This document shows, in pieces, positions 7,939 through 15,582 of a DNA stretch of 64,000 nt. A program made the translations under genes and the position numbers. Below the pieces are notes generated by a model that saw nothing but the letters and a program-made list of their open reading frames with translations, searched no databases and was not told the DNA's origin. Source of the stretch: Phyllobacteriaceae bacterium (lineage in GTDB: Bacteria; Pseudomonadota; Alphaproteobacteria; Rhizobiales; Rhizobiaceae); NCBI GenBank assembly GCA_002708825.1, contig PAPF01000013.1, forward strand, positions 215,350-279,349. Reading direction: 5' to 3'. Every line of letters starts with the position of its first letter. Positions within the stretch are counted from its first letter, which is position 1.

Positions 7939-8961
7939 ATGATCCTGCATTACCTGGACGCCCGCTATGTCGGCGGCATCGAAACCCATGTCGAGACAAT
8001 TGCCGCTGCACAGCGCGCCATGGGCCTGGATGCGCGCATCCTCCTTCACGCGGTCTATCCCGGCAGTCCGGCGCATGAACGCTTCCGGGCAAGCGGCATC
8101 CCGCTTCTCGTGGCCGGTGACACCCTCGGCCTGTGCCGCTGGCTGCGCATCATGGCGCCCGGCATGCTGCATACCCATGGATACAAGGCCGGAATCCTGG
8201 GCCGCCTGGCCGCGAGGCTGACCGGCGTGCCCGTGGTTTCCACCTTCCATGCCGGCGAGCGTGCGCCCGGCATGGTCGGCGTCTACCAATGGATCGACGA
8301 GAAGACGGCATTCCTGGGCGGACGCCTGGCGGTCTCGCGCGACATCGCATTCGCCCTGCCCGCGCCAGCCCCGGTCATCCGCAATTTCGTCACGCCTGCG
8401 GTATCGCCGCGCCCGGAGCCAGCAACGCCGGTTTTCCTGTTTGCCGGACGGCTCTCCCCTGAAAAGGGGCCGGACCTGTTCCTCAAGCTGGCGAACATGC
8501 GGCCGGGCCTCGGCGAATGGCGGATGCTGGGTGACGGACCGATGCGCGAGGAACTTGTGCTTTCGCTGTCCAGCCCGGCTGTCATGGAGGGCTTCGCCAT
8601 CAACATCACGCCATGGCTGGAACGCACGACAGCCCTGGTCATGACCAGCCGGAGGGAAGGCCTGCCCATGGCTGCGCTGGAAGCGATGGGACTGGGTGTC
8701 CCCGTCATTGCGCCTGCCGTCGGCGCGCTGCCGGATCTTGTGCGCGACGGGGAAAACGGTTTCCTTTATCCCCCTGGCGACATGGACGCAGCGGCAGACT
8801 GCATCGACCGGCTGATGGCCTGCGACGCGGCTGCGCGCGCCGCCATGAGCATGGCGGCAATCGCCACCATCCGTGCCGGCTACTCTCCGCAAACGGCCAT
8901 GCCGGCGATATTCGAAGCCTACAGGCGTGCCGGCAGCCAACCGCGGGCCATCACCGCCTGA
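7939..8961 (+). CDS. Glycosyltransferase family 4 (EPS)
   Basis: 340 residues, GT-B type. N-terminal half: YVGGIETHVETIAAAQR and HTHGYKAGILGRLAAR. C-terminal half: FLFAGRLSPEKGPDLFL, LGDGPMREEL and the donor-binding stretch MTSRREGLPMAALEAMGLGVPVIA. It should extend the lipid-linked repeat unit. It is the last gene of the operon read from the sigma-54 site at 4424, six bases after the BY-kinase-like gene. It converges on the HATPase-REC-SpoIIE gene with a 9 bp gap. Confidence 0.88.
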   Translation: MILHYLDARYVGGIETHVETIAAAQRAMGLDARILLHAVYPGSPAHERFRASGIPLLVAGDTLGLCRWLRIMAPGMLHTHGYKAGILGRLAARLTGVPVVSTFHAGERAPGMVGVYQWIDEKTAFLGGRLAVSRDIAFALPAPAPVIRNFVTPAVSPRPEPATPVFLFAGRLSPEKGPDLFLKLANMRPGLGEWRMLGDGPMREELVLSLSSPAVMEGFAINITPWLERTTALVMTSRREGLPMAALEAMGLGVPVIAPAVGALPDLVRDGENGFLYPPGDMDAAADCIDRLMACDAAARAAMSMAAIATIRAGYSPQTAMPAIFEAYRRAGSQPRAITA

Positions 8962-8970
8962 CGCGCACGC

Positions 8971-10476
8971 TCACGGCGCACGTTCGATCAGCACGAACGT
9001 CCAGTCGTCGTCCGGGTTCGTGCCGAGCGCCTCGACGGCGGCAGCCTCGATGGCATTTGCCGCTGCATCGAGCGGCAGATCGGGCGATTTCCGGAGGGCC
9101 TGGCAAATCCCCTCCGGCATGCCCTCCAGCGTGATGTTGCTGGCCGGCGCAAGCCCGTCGGTGGCCATGAACAGCCGCTCTCCGGGCTTCAGACGGACTC
9201 GCCGGGGCTGTGCCCCGCATGTCGCGGTCAGGCCCGGCATGGCGCCATCGAGCGGCAGCACGCGCGCTTTCCCTTCACCGAGAAGGACTGGCGAAGGATG
9301 GCCGCCGGAGGCCAGTTCCAGAGAACCGTCGCCGGCGAGATCGACGGCAAGCACCGTCGCGATCAACTGGCCGACAGCAGGGCTGGTGATGATCGCCGCG
9401 GACAGGGCGTCGAGACAGGTATCCGGCCCGCCCCACCGGTCGCGCGCCTGCCCTGAAAGCAGGCCGCCGAGCATGGCCGCCTGCAACCGCGCCGGCATGC
9501 CGTGGCCCATGCAATCGGCGAGAACGAAGCGGCGGCGGGCGCCATCGATGCCGCCCGTGCCGAGATCGAAAAAGGCATCGCCGCCGCCCGCATCCGCCAT
9601 GGCGGCCCGCGACACGAGGCGAAAGGCACCGGCTACCAACGGCTCGGTTACGGCGATCCGGGGCGAGACCTCCGCCGCCAGCCGCCGGCCGGCACGCAGC
9701 GCATGGCCGCGATGGGCCGCGACCGCCTCGGCCGCCCTTTCTCGCAGTTCCAGAGGCCTGACCGGCTTCTGCAAAAGCATGTGAATTCCATGCTTGAGGC
9801 CGCTTTCGCGAGCCGCACCCGTCGAATCGGCGGTAATGAAGATCACCGGACAATCGAGATCGGGCCGCGTTTCAAGCAGGCTCGCTGCCTCGCCGTCATC
9901 GAGGTTGTAGTCGGCCACGACCAGATCGAAATCCTGCCCGGACAGGATGGCACCGGCTTCCGCCAGCGAACGGGCGGCGGTGACGGAGCCGATCTTCGAC
10001 AGCAGCGCCGTGTAGAGCCCCCGCGTGGTCGTGTCGTCCTCCAGAAGCAGGATTTCCGGCCGGGTGTGTTCGCCGATGGACTTGCTGAAAGACCAGCTGT
10101 TCAACGTGTCGTGATTGTAGACGAGCTGGTCGGTGGACTGCCGCACCAGCCAGAGGCCACGTCCGCTCTCTGCCATGGGATCCATCGCGGCCAGCGTGCA
10201 GTCCTTCCACGCCCGTTTGAAGCCGGTGAAGGGCGCGCCATCGTCCCGGAATTCCGCGCGCAATCTGCCTCCCTCCAGATGCAGCGCCACGGAAAAATGT
10301 GTCGGCTTGCGCGCCGCATGGCGCACCGCGTTCGCCGCCAGCTCCGCGAAGGCCAGTTCCAGGCTGGCCAGCGCATCGCGCGCGCCGGGATGCCGGAACG
10401 CCTGGCAATTGAAGATGCTGCGCATGCGTGTCGCGGTGTCCAGGCATGCCGGGCCTTCCATCTGCGCGATCAGCAT
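8971..10476 (-). CDS. Fused RsbW-like ATPase, response-regulator receiver and SpoIIE-type phosphatase
   Basis: 501 residues in three parts. Residues about 1-135 are a GHKL ATPase: N box ELAANAVRHA, G1 FRDDGAPF, G2 ESGRGLWLV. Residues about 140-260 are a receiver domain: EILLLEDD, phospho-acceptor in VVADYNLDDG, conserved Lys in LQKPVRP. Residues about 300-501 are a PP2C/SpoIIE phosphatase: GGGDAFFDLG, LADCMGHGMPA and DDWTFVLI, covering the metal-binding Asp residues. In known partner-switching systems the ATPase half phosphorylates a STAS protein and the phosphatase half reverses it. Here both activities and their input domain are in one chain, and a STAS protein is encoded in the same locus (4472-4759). 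The start ATG shares one base with the stop of the upstream GT2 gene (TGATG). Confidence 0.88.
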   Translation of the reverse strand: MLIAQMEGPACLDTATRMRSIFNCQAFRHPGARDALASLELAFAELAANAVRHAARKPTHFSVALHLEGGRLRAEFRDDGAPFTGFKRAWKDCTLAAMDPMAESGRGLWLVRQSTDQLVYNHDTLNSWSFSKSIGEHTRPEILLLEDDTTTRGLYTALLSKIGSVTAARSLAEAGAILSGQDFDLVVADYNLDDGEAASLLETRPDLDCPVIFITADSTGAARESGLKHGIHMLLQKPVRPLELRERAAEAVAAHRGHALRAGRRLAAEVSPRIAVTEPLVAGAFRLVSRAAMADAGGGDAFFDLGTGGIDGARRRFVLADCMGHGMPARLQAAMLGGLLSGQARDRWGGPDTCLDALSAAIITSPAVGQLIATVLAVDLAGDGSLELASGGHPSPVLLGEGKARVLPLDGAMPGLTATCGAQPRRVRLKPGERLFMATDGLAPASNITLEGMPEGICQALRKSPDLPLDAAANAIEAAAVEALGTNPDDDWTFVLIERAP

Positions 10477-11408
10477 CAGGCGGCCCTGCCGGCAATGCCG
10501 CCGAGACGCGCGGCGGCGGCCAGGGCCTCATGGGCATTGCGCCGGCTGGGCTGACGCAGCAAGGCATGGAGCCGGCAGGCCAGCGCATCGCCGTGACGGC
10601 CGGCAATGGACGCGGCCTCGGCGCGCACGGTGGCCAAACGCGCTTTCGCCTCCCGGCGGGCCGCACGGCTGGCGCCATCGGCCCCGTAGCGCTCCAGGAT
10701 CGTCTCCATCGCCTCGATCCGCGCCGCCCGGTTCGCCGTCTCGCTGCCCGGCCGCACCAGGTAATTGGTGGTTACGCGCGTCGACACGGCGACAGTTCCG
10801 GCGAGCGCCAGCCGCAACCACAGGTCCCAGTCCTCTGCCGAAGGCAGATCCTCCGCAAATCCGTTTGCGTTTCGCAACGCTTCGCGTTTCGCAACGACGG
10901 TGGACGTGCCCGCCAGGTTGCAGCCGATCAGCGTGACCAGCGCGTTCTCCAGCGGCGCGAAGGCATCGTCGCGCCGTCCGTGAAAGGACGGCTTCCAGTA
11001 TTCGAACGCCGTCCCGAGCGAGCGTCCCTCTGGGTCGAGATGCAGGTAGTCGGTGAAGGTGAAGGACACGCCGGGATGCGCCCGGTGATGGGCGATCTCG
11101 CGTTCGAGCTTGCCGGGCAGCCATTCGTCATCGGCGTCCAGAAACGCAACAAGATCGGAATTGGCGTTTTCGATCAGCACGTTACGCGCCCGCGCAGGAC
11201 CGAAACCGCCACCGTTGAAGACCTTCAGCCAGGGCCGTGCGCGCGCCGCATGCGCGAGCCAGCCCGCCGTGCCGTCCGTGGAGCCGTCGTCGAGAACGAG
11301 CACTTCGATGTTCCGCAGTGCCTGCGCTTCCACCGAGGCGATCGCGGCGGGCAGGAAACCGGCGGCATTGAAGGCCGGAATGATGACCGAGCAGTCGGGT
11401 CTGATCAT
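10476..11408 (-). CDS. Glycosyltransferase family 2 (EPS)
   Basis: 310 residues, GT-A fold: CSVIIPAFNAAGFL at the N-terminus, LDDGSTDGT, GPARARNVL, then FLDADDEW with the DxD metal site. SAEDWDLWLRLA holds the likely catalytic acid (ED). It should add one sugar to the EPS repeat unit. The ATG at 11408 has GGAGA 7 bp upstream; the open frame extends to 11462 without a ribosome-binding site. It is upstream of and overlaps by one base the HATPase-REC-SpoIIE gene, so the two form an operon. No sigma-54 consensus is evident on this strand, unlike the divergent gene. Confidence 0.87.
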   Translation of the reverse strand: MIRPDCSVIIPAFNAAGFLPAAIASVEAQALRNIEVLVLDDGSTDGTAGWLAHAARARPWLKVFNGGGFGPARARNVLIENANSDLVAFLDADDEWLPGKLEREIAHHRAHPGVSFTFTDYLHLDPEGRSLGTAFEYWKPSFHGRRDDAFAPLENALVTLIGCNLAGTSTVVAKREALRNANGFAEDLPSAEDWDLWLRLALAGTVAVSTRVTTNYLVRPGSETANRAARIEAMETILERYGADGASRAARREAKARLATVRAEAASIAGRHGDALACRLHALLRQPSRRNAHEALAAAARLGGIAGRAA

Positions 11409-11456
11409 GAACGTGTCTCCGCATTTGGCTTTTCTGGCCATGCCGGGGCGGCATGC

Positions 11457-11472
11457 TGGCACCCTCCTTGCA
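11457..11472 (+). promoter_or_regulatory. Sigma-54 promoter, consensus match
   Basis: TGGCACCCTCCTTGCA fits TGGCAC-N5-TTGCA at every conserved position. It lies 37 bp before the TTG start of the glycosyltransferase gene at 11510 and supports that start, because a start at 11453 would precede the promoter. Only a half-match to the candidate activator palindrome (TCCGCA near 11420) is close by. Confidence 0.8.
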
Positions 11473-11509
11473 AGGCCGATGCCGAACGGAACCGACGGAG
11501 CCTGCCGCC

Positions 11510-12670
11510 TTGAAGACCATCGCCTATGTGCTGACCGATTTCCCGGTCCTGTCAGAGACCTTCATCGGTAACGAGATCCGCGCCATGGAGGCGCGCGAGC
11601 ATCGCGTCGTACCCTTCGTCTTCCGCCTGCGCGAAGGACCTGCCCAGCCGCGCGACGGCGAGATCGCCGCGCGCGCCAGGACGCTCGCCTCCATTCCGGC
11701 AGGCCATGGCCTGCGCATGGTGCCCCTGGCATGGCGCGCATGGCCGTTCCTGATGCGCCAGAAGCTTCTGCCGGTCCGCTCGCTCCTGTGGACGGGCCTC
11801 AAGCTCGCTGGCGCCATGGGGGCCGCAGGTTGCAGCCATGTCCATGCCCATTTCGCCGGCGGCGGCGCGGCCCATGGCCTTGTCGCGGCGCGGATCGCGG
11901 GCCTGCCCGTCAGCTTCACCTGTCATGGCCACGACGTCTATGCCGAACCGGAAGACCTGGAAGCCAAGCTGGCGGCGGCCGATGCCGTCGTGGCGGTATG
12001 CTCCGACCTGGAGGACGACTTGCGCAGGCTGGAAAGCCGGGCCCGGATCGTGCGCATCCCCTGCGGCACCGATCCCGGCCGCTTCAGGCCGCGCGATGCG
12101 AAGATGCCTGACAATGGGCGCTACCTCTTCATCGGCCGGTTTGTCGGTTCCAAGGGGATCGACGATCTCTTCTCCGCGCTGGAGATCCTGGAGGGCAAGG
12201 TACCGGTCAAGCTCGACATCGTCGGCGACGGACCGCTGCGCGAAGACATCGAAGCCGGGGCGCAGGCAATCACGACGCGCGGTTACCATGAAATCCGGCT
12301 TCTCGGCAGCCGCGATGCTGCCTGGCTTGCCGCAGAGGCGCCGGCCTACCGGGCCGCCTGCCTGCCCTTCAAGGCGACCGCGGACGGCAACCGGGAGACT
12401 GGCCCGCTGGTCGTAAAGGAAGACATGGCCATGGGCCTGCCGGTCATTTCGACGGCCTTCATGGGCGTCAAGGAAATGGTCACGCCAATGACAGGCATTC
12501 TCGTGCCTCCGGCCGATCCCCGTGCGCTGGCCGATGCCATCGCCCGGCTCGACGCCATGACGGACGGCCAGCGCCGCGCGCTGGGCGCCGCCGGCCGCCA
12601 GCGCCTGCTCAGCCATTTCACGCTGGCCGCTCAGGCACGCGCGCTCTCGGCCATGGTCGAGGCTGCCTGA
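11510..12670 (+). CDS. Glycosyltransferase family 4 (EPS)
   Basis: 386 residues, GT-B type similar to colanic-acid/WcaL-like transferases. N-terminus: IAYVLTDFPVLSETFIGNEI, then HVHAHFAGGGAAHG and SFTCHGHDVYA. C-terminal half: YLFIGRFVGSKGIDDL, IVGDGPLREDIE, and TGPLVVKEDMAMGLPVIST in place of the usual EGxP stretch. It should add a sugar to the lipid-linked intermediate. I chose TTG at 11510 because the conserved N-terminus begins there, GACGGAG lies 9 bp before it, and a perfect sigma-54 site lies 37 bp before it. It heads an operon with the flippase and polymerase genes. Confidence 0.87.
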   Translation: MKTIAYVLTDFPVLSETFIGNEIRAMEAREHRVVPFVFRLREGPAQPRDGEIAARARTLASIPAGHGLRMVPLAWRAWPFLMRQKLLPVRSLLWTGLKLAGAMGAAGCSHVHAHFAGGGAAHGLVAARIAGLPVSFTCHGHDVYAEPEDLEAKLAAADAVVAVCSDLEDDLRRLESRARIVRIPCGTDPGRFRPRDAKMPDNGRYLFIGRFVGSKGIDDLFSALEILEGKVPVKLDIVGDGPLREDIEAGAQAITTRGYHEIRLLGSRDAAWLAAEAPAYRAACLPFKATADGNRETGPLVVKEDMAMGLPVISTAFMGVKEMVTPMTGILVPPADPRALADAIARLDAMTDGQRRALGAAGRQRLLSHFTLAAQARALSAMVEAA

Positions 12671-12673
12671 GCC

Positions 12674-14086
12674 ATGCGCCTGTCCGCCCCGCTTACAAGC
12701 TTTCTCGTCTACGGACTGGCCATCGTCCTGATGAAGGGATTCTCGCTCGTCACCATCCCGCTTCTCGCGTGGAAGCTCCCCCCAGCCGACTTCGGCGAAC
12801 TCGACCTGGTGACAAGCCTGGTCGAGTTCGCCGCCCTTTTTTCGGCCCTGGGACTGAGCGAACTGCTTTACCGCTTCTGTGCGGACGACACCGGCGAGGC
12901 AAAGACGAACGCCGCCGCCCTGGCCGGAACAGCCGCCATCGCCATCGCCGTCATCATGGTTTCTCTCCAGGCACTCGCCGCGCCCCTTCATGCCTTCGCG
13001 GAGCTCGGTGTCACGCAGGCAGCCTTCCGCCTCGCGCTTGCCGGCGCGGCTGTCACCGCGCTGATCGAGACGCCGCTGGCCTGGTTGAGGCTGCGCAACC
13101 GCCCGCTCGCATTCCTCGGCTTCATTTTCGCAAGGGCCGTCGCCCAGATCGCGCTGGTCTGGACCGCGTTGGCGCTCGGATTTGGCGCCTCGGGCGTGCT
13201 GATCGCCAATGCCCTCGTCGATATCGTGCTGGCAACGCTGCTGGCAGGCACATTCCTGCGAGCGAATGGCATGGCCGTCTCGCGCGTCATGACAGCGCGG
13301 CTTGCCGTCTACGGCATGCCCATCGTGCTGTCCGGCCTTTGCATGTTCGCGCTTGGCGCGGCAAACCGCTGGTTCATTGCCGGTCACGTCTCCCGCGCCG
13401 ACATGGCCCAGTATGCCATCGCCGCGAAACTGGCACTGGCGACGGCCCTGGTCATCCAGCCCTTCGGCCTCTGGTGGTATCCGCGCCGCCTCGCGCTCCT
13501 TTCACACCCCGGCGGCAAGGCGGAGAATGCCGCCGCCTGGCTGGCCGGGCTTGCCATCCTGTCGGGCGGCGCCGTCGCGATCCATCTCGCCATGCCGGCC
13601 TTCGTGCACCTTGCGCTTCCGCAGGCCTATGCCACCTCCCTGCAATGGCTGCCCTGGCTGATCGCCGCCATCGTCCTGAACGAACTGGTCAGCCTGTCGA
13701 ATGCCGGGGCCTATCTGGGCGGCCACACGTTCCGCGTTCTCGCCGTCAACGCCGCGGCAGCCATCCTCGCCATTGCCCTCTACGCGCTGCTGATCCCGCA
13801 GCATGGCCTGGCCGGTGCGATTGGCGCCACGCTTGCGGCGCATCTCCTGCGCCTTGTGAGCTTCATCGCCCTGTCGCGCGGCAATGCGCCAGTGCCCGTC
13901 ACTTCGCCCGCCACCGCCCTCATCCTGCTGGGCGCCATGCTTCCGGCGCTCATCCTGCCCGGCGACGCCGGCATTGCACTCGCCCTTGCTGGCGCCACCG
14001 CCGCCCCCTTGCTGGCCATGGCCGGCCTGGCCGCTGCCCGGCCGGACCTCCTGCATCTCGCCCGCTTCCATGTCCGCCGCGCCTGA
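12674..14086 (+). CDS. Wzx-type polysaccharide flippase (MATE/MOP superfamily)
   Basis: 470 residues, almost entirely hydrophobic with about 12-14 membrane segments. The N-terminus (LTSFLVYGLAIVLMKGFSLVTIPLLAWKLPPADFGELDLVTSLVEF) has the family's first helix and the xxFGxxxLV turn. Members move undecaprenyl-diphosphate-linked repeat units across the inner membrane. The gene starts 3 bp after the glycosyltransferase stop and its end overlaps the polymerase gene by 17 bp. Flippase and polymerase side by side make this a Wzx/Wzy locus rather than a synthase- or ABC-dependent one. Confidence 0.85.
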   Translation: MRLSAPLTSFLVYGLAIVLMKGFSLVTIPLLAWKLPPADFGELDLVTSLVEFAALFSALGLSELLYRFCADDTGEAKTNAAALAGTAAIAIAVIMVSLQALAAPLHAFAELGVTQAAFRLALAGAAVTALIETPLAWLRLRNRPLAFLGFIFARAVAQIALVWTALALGFGASGVLIANALVDIVLATLLAGTFLRANGMAVSRVMTARLAVYGMPIVLSGLCMFALGAANRWFIAGHVSRADMAQYAIAAKLALATALVIQPFGLWWYPRRLALLSHPGGKAENAAAWLAGLAILSGGAVAIHLAMPAFVHLALPQAYATSLQWLPWLIAAIVLNELVSLSNAGAYLGGHTFRVLAVNAAAAILAIALYALLIPQHGLAGAIGATLAAHLLRLVSFIALSRGNAPVPVTSPATALILLGAMLPALILPGDAGIALALAGATAAPLLAMAGLAAARPDLLHLARFHVRRA

Positions 14087-15539
14087 AACGCCCGGAGCGT
14101 CCCGGCCAGCAAGAGCGGTGAGCGCAAAGGTGCTCGCCGTCGGCCTCGCCATGGCCTTCGTCTCGGTCCTGCCGACGCTGGCCATCTCGCACCCGGCCCT
14201 GGTTCTGCCGCTGGCGGCCGCGCCCCTCGGCCTGATCGTCATGATGCGGATCCCGGTCTGGCTGGTGCTGGGTTTCGTGTCCTTCACCTTTTTCCGCCTG
14301 CACGAGGCCTTTCCCTTCCTGATGCCATTCCGGATTCCGCAACTGCTTGCACTTCCCACGCTGCTGGTCCTTGTCTGGCATATCGGCGTCATGAAACGCA
14401 TCAAGCCGTTCTGGGGCAGCCAGTTGACCGCCTTTGCCGTCTTCTTCGCGCTGGTCACCGTGGGACTGCCCTTCGCCTCCAATCCGGGCATTGCCATCGC
14501 CTACTGGACGAGCGCCTATGTGAAGATCGCGATCATGACGCTGTCGATCGCCTGGCTGCTGCGCAAGCCGTCCGATTTCCAGCTTGCAGCCCGCGTCATC
14601 GTCATCTCGGGCATGGCCGTCTCCTACGTCGCCATCACCAACAAGCTCGCCGGGATCGGTCTGGTGGAAGGAAGCCGCGTCACCATCGGCCGCGAGATCG
14701 GTTCGGTGCTCGGCGATCCCAACGACCTTTCGCTCGTGCTCACCTTCCCGCTCTCCTTCGCCGTTTCCATGGCCACCACGCGCAGCGGCTGGTTCAACCG
14801 CGTCCTCGGTCTGGCGGCCATCGTTCTGATCATCTGGGCTGTCCTGTCGACGCAGAGCCGCGGCGGAATCCTGGGCATCATGTCGGTCTTCGGCGTCACG
14901 GGGCTCCGGATTGTCCGCTCCAAGCTCCTGCTGGCAGGCGCCGGCGGCCTTGCCGCCATCGTCCTGTTTGCGGCAGCCGGCATTTCCGGTCGCTCCTCCG
15001 GCGGCGCGGCGGAAGACGGTATCGACGAAAGCGCCATGGGCCGGATCTGGGCGTGGACGGCAGCCTTGAACATGGCGTTGGCGCGGCCGCTGAACGGCGT
15101 CGGCCTGGACAACTTCATTCCCAATTACTGGCTCTACACGCCGCACTGGAGCGGCTTCAACAAGGCCGTGCACTCCACCTGGCTCGGCGTCCTGGCCGAG
15201 ACGGGCTGGCCCGGCCTGATCGCCTTCGTGGCAATGGTCGTCGCCATCGCCCGCGTCGCGGTTCGTGCCTCGCGCATCCTGCGCGACAACGGCGCACCCA
15301 TGCCGGTACAGGTCGCCGCCTTCTCCGTGACGTCCGGCGTCGCCGGCTTCTGCGCGTCGGGCACCTTCCTCACCCAGGGCTTTACCTGGCCCATCTACAT
15401 CCTGCTCGCCATCGCCTCCGCTGCTTCCCACTTTGCGAACGCCTTCGCATATGGCGAACCCGCCGGCCCGAAAAAGCCGGGAATCCGCATTGTCCGGCGG
15501 CTGGAACCGGCAAATTCCGCTGGCATGGATCGTGCGTGA
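14070..15539 (+). CDS. Wzy-type O-antigen/EPS polymerase (O-antigen ligase family)
   Basis: 489 residues with about 11-12 membrane segments and one large periplasmic loop (residues about 305-375) containing SRGG just before it (TQSRGGILGIMSVF) and HSTWLGVLAETGWPGLI after it, both typical of the Wzy_C/ligase family. It should join flipped repeat units in the periplasm. The ATG at 14070 overlaps the flippase gene by 17 bp, and a GTG at 14119 is a possible shorter start. Membership cannot separate polymerase from ligase by sequence alone; the EPS setting favours polymerase. Its last codons contain the activator palindromes and the sigma-54 site used by glmS. Confidence 0.82.
   Translation: MSAAPETPGASRPARAVSAKVLAVGLAMAFVSVLPTLAISHPALVLPLAAAPLGLIVMMRIPVWLVLGFVSFTFFRLHEAFPFLMPFRIPQLLALPTLLVLVWHIGVMKRIKPFWGSQLTAFAVFFALVTVGLPFASNPGIAIAYWTSAYVKIAIMTLSIAWLLRKPSDFQLAARVIVISGMAVSYVAITNKLAGIGLVEGSRVTIGREIGSVLGDPNDLSLVLTFPLSFAVSMATTRSGWFNRVLGLAAIVLIIWAVLSTQSRGGILGIMSVFGVTGLRIVRSKLLLAGAGGLAAIVLFAAAGISGRSSGGAAEDGIDESAMGRIWAWTAALNMALARPLNGVGLDNFIPNYWLYTPHWSGFNKAVHSTWLGVLAETGWPGLIAFVAMVVAIARVAVRASRILRDNGAPMPVQVAAFSVTSGVAGFCASGTFLTQGFTWPIYILLAIASAASHFANAFAYGEPAGPKKPGIRIVRRLEPANSAGMDRA
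15425..15458 (+). promoter_or_regulatory. Two palindromic sites upstream of the glmS sigma-54 promoter
   Basis: TTCCCACTTTGCGAA (15425-15439, 10 of 11 fixed positions) and TTCGCATATGGCGAA (15444-15458, a perfect match to TTCGCA-N4-GCGAA). They lie inside the end of the polymerase gene, 63-96 bp upstream of the sigma-54-like element at 15521. The arrangement matches the pair at 4324-4371. Likely activator binding sites; the protein is inferred, not shown. Confidence 0.5.
15521..15536 (+). promoter_or_regulatory. Candidate sigma-54 promoter of glmS
   Basis: TGGCATGGATCGTGCG keeps GG-N10-GC exactly. The -24 box has one transition, and the -12 box is GTGCG instead of TTGCW. It overlaps the end of the polymerase gene and ends 46 bp before the glmS ATG, so glmS could be transcribed separately from the polymerase. 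Confidence 0.55.
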
Positions 15540-15582
15540 GAGACGGCAGACATCATTCCTGTTGAAGAAAGGGGTTCAAACG

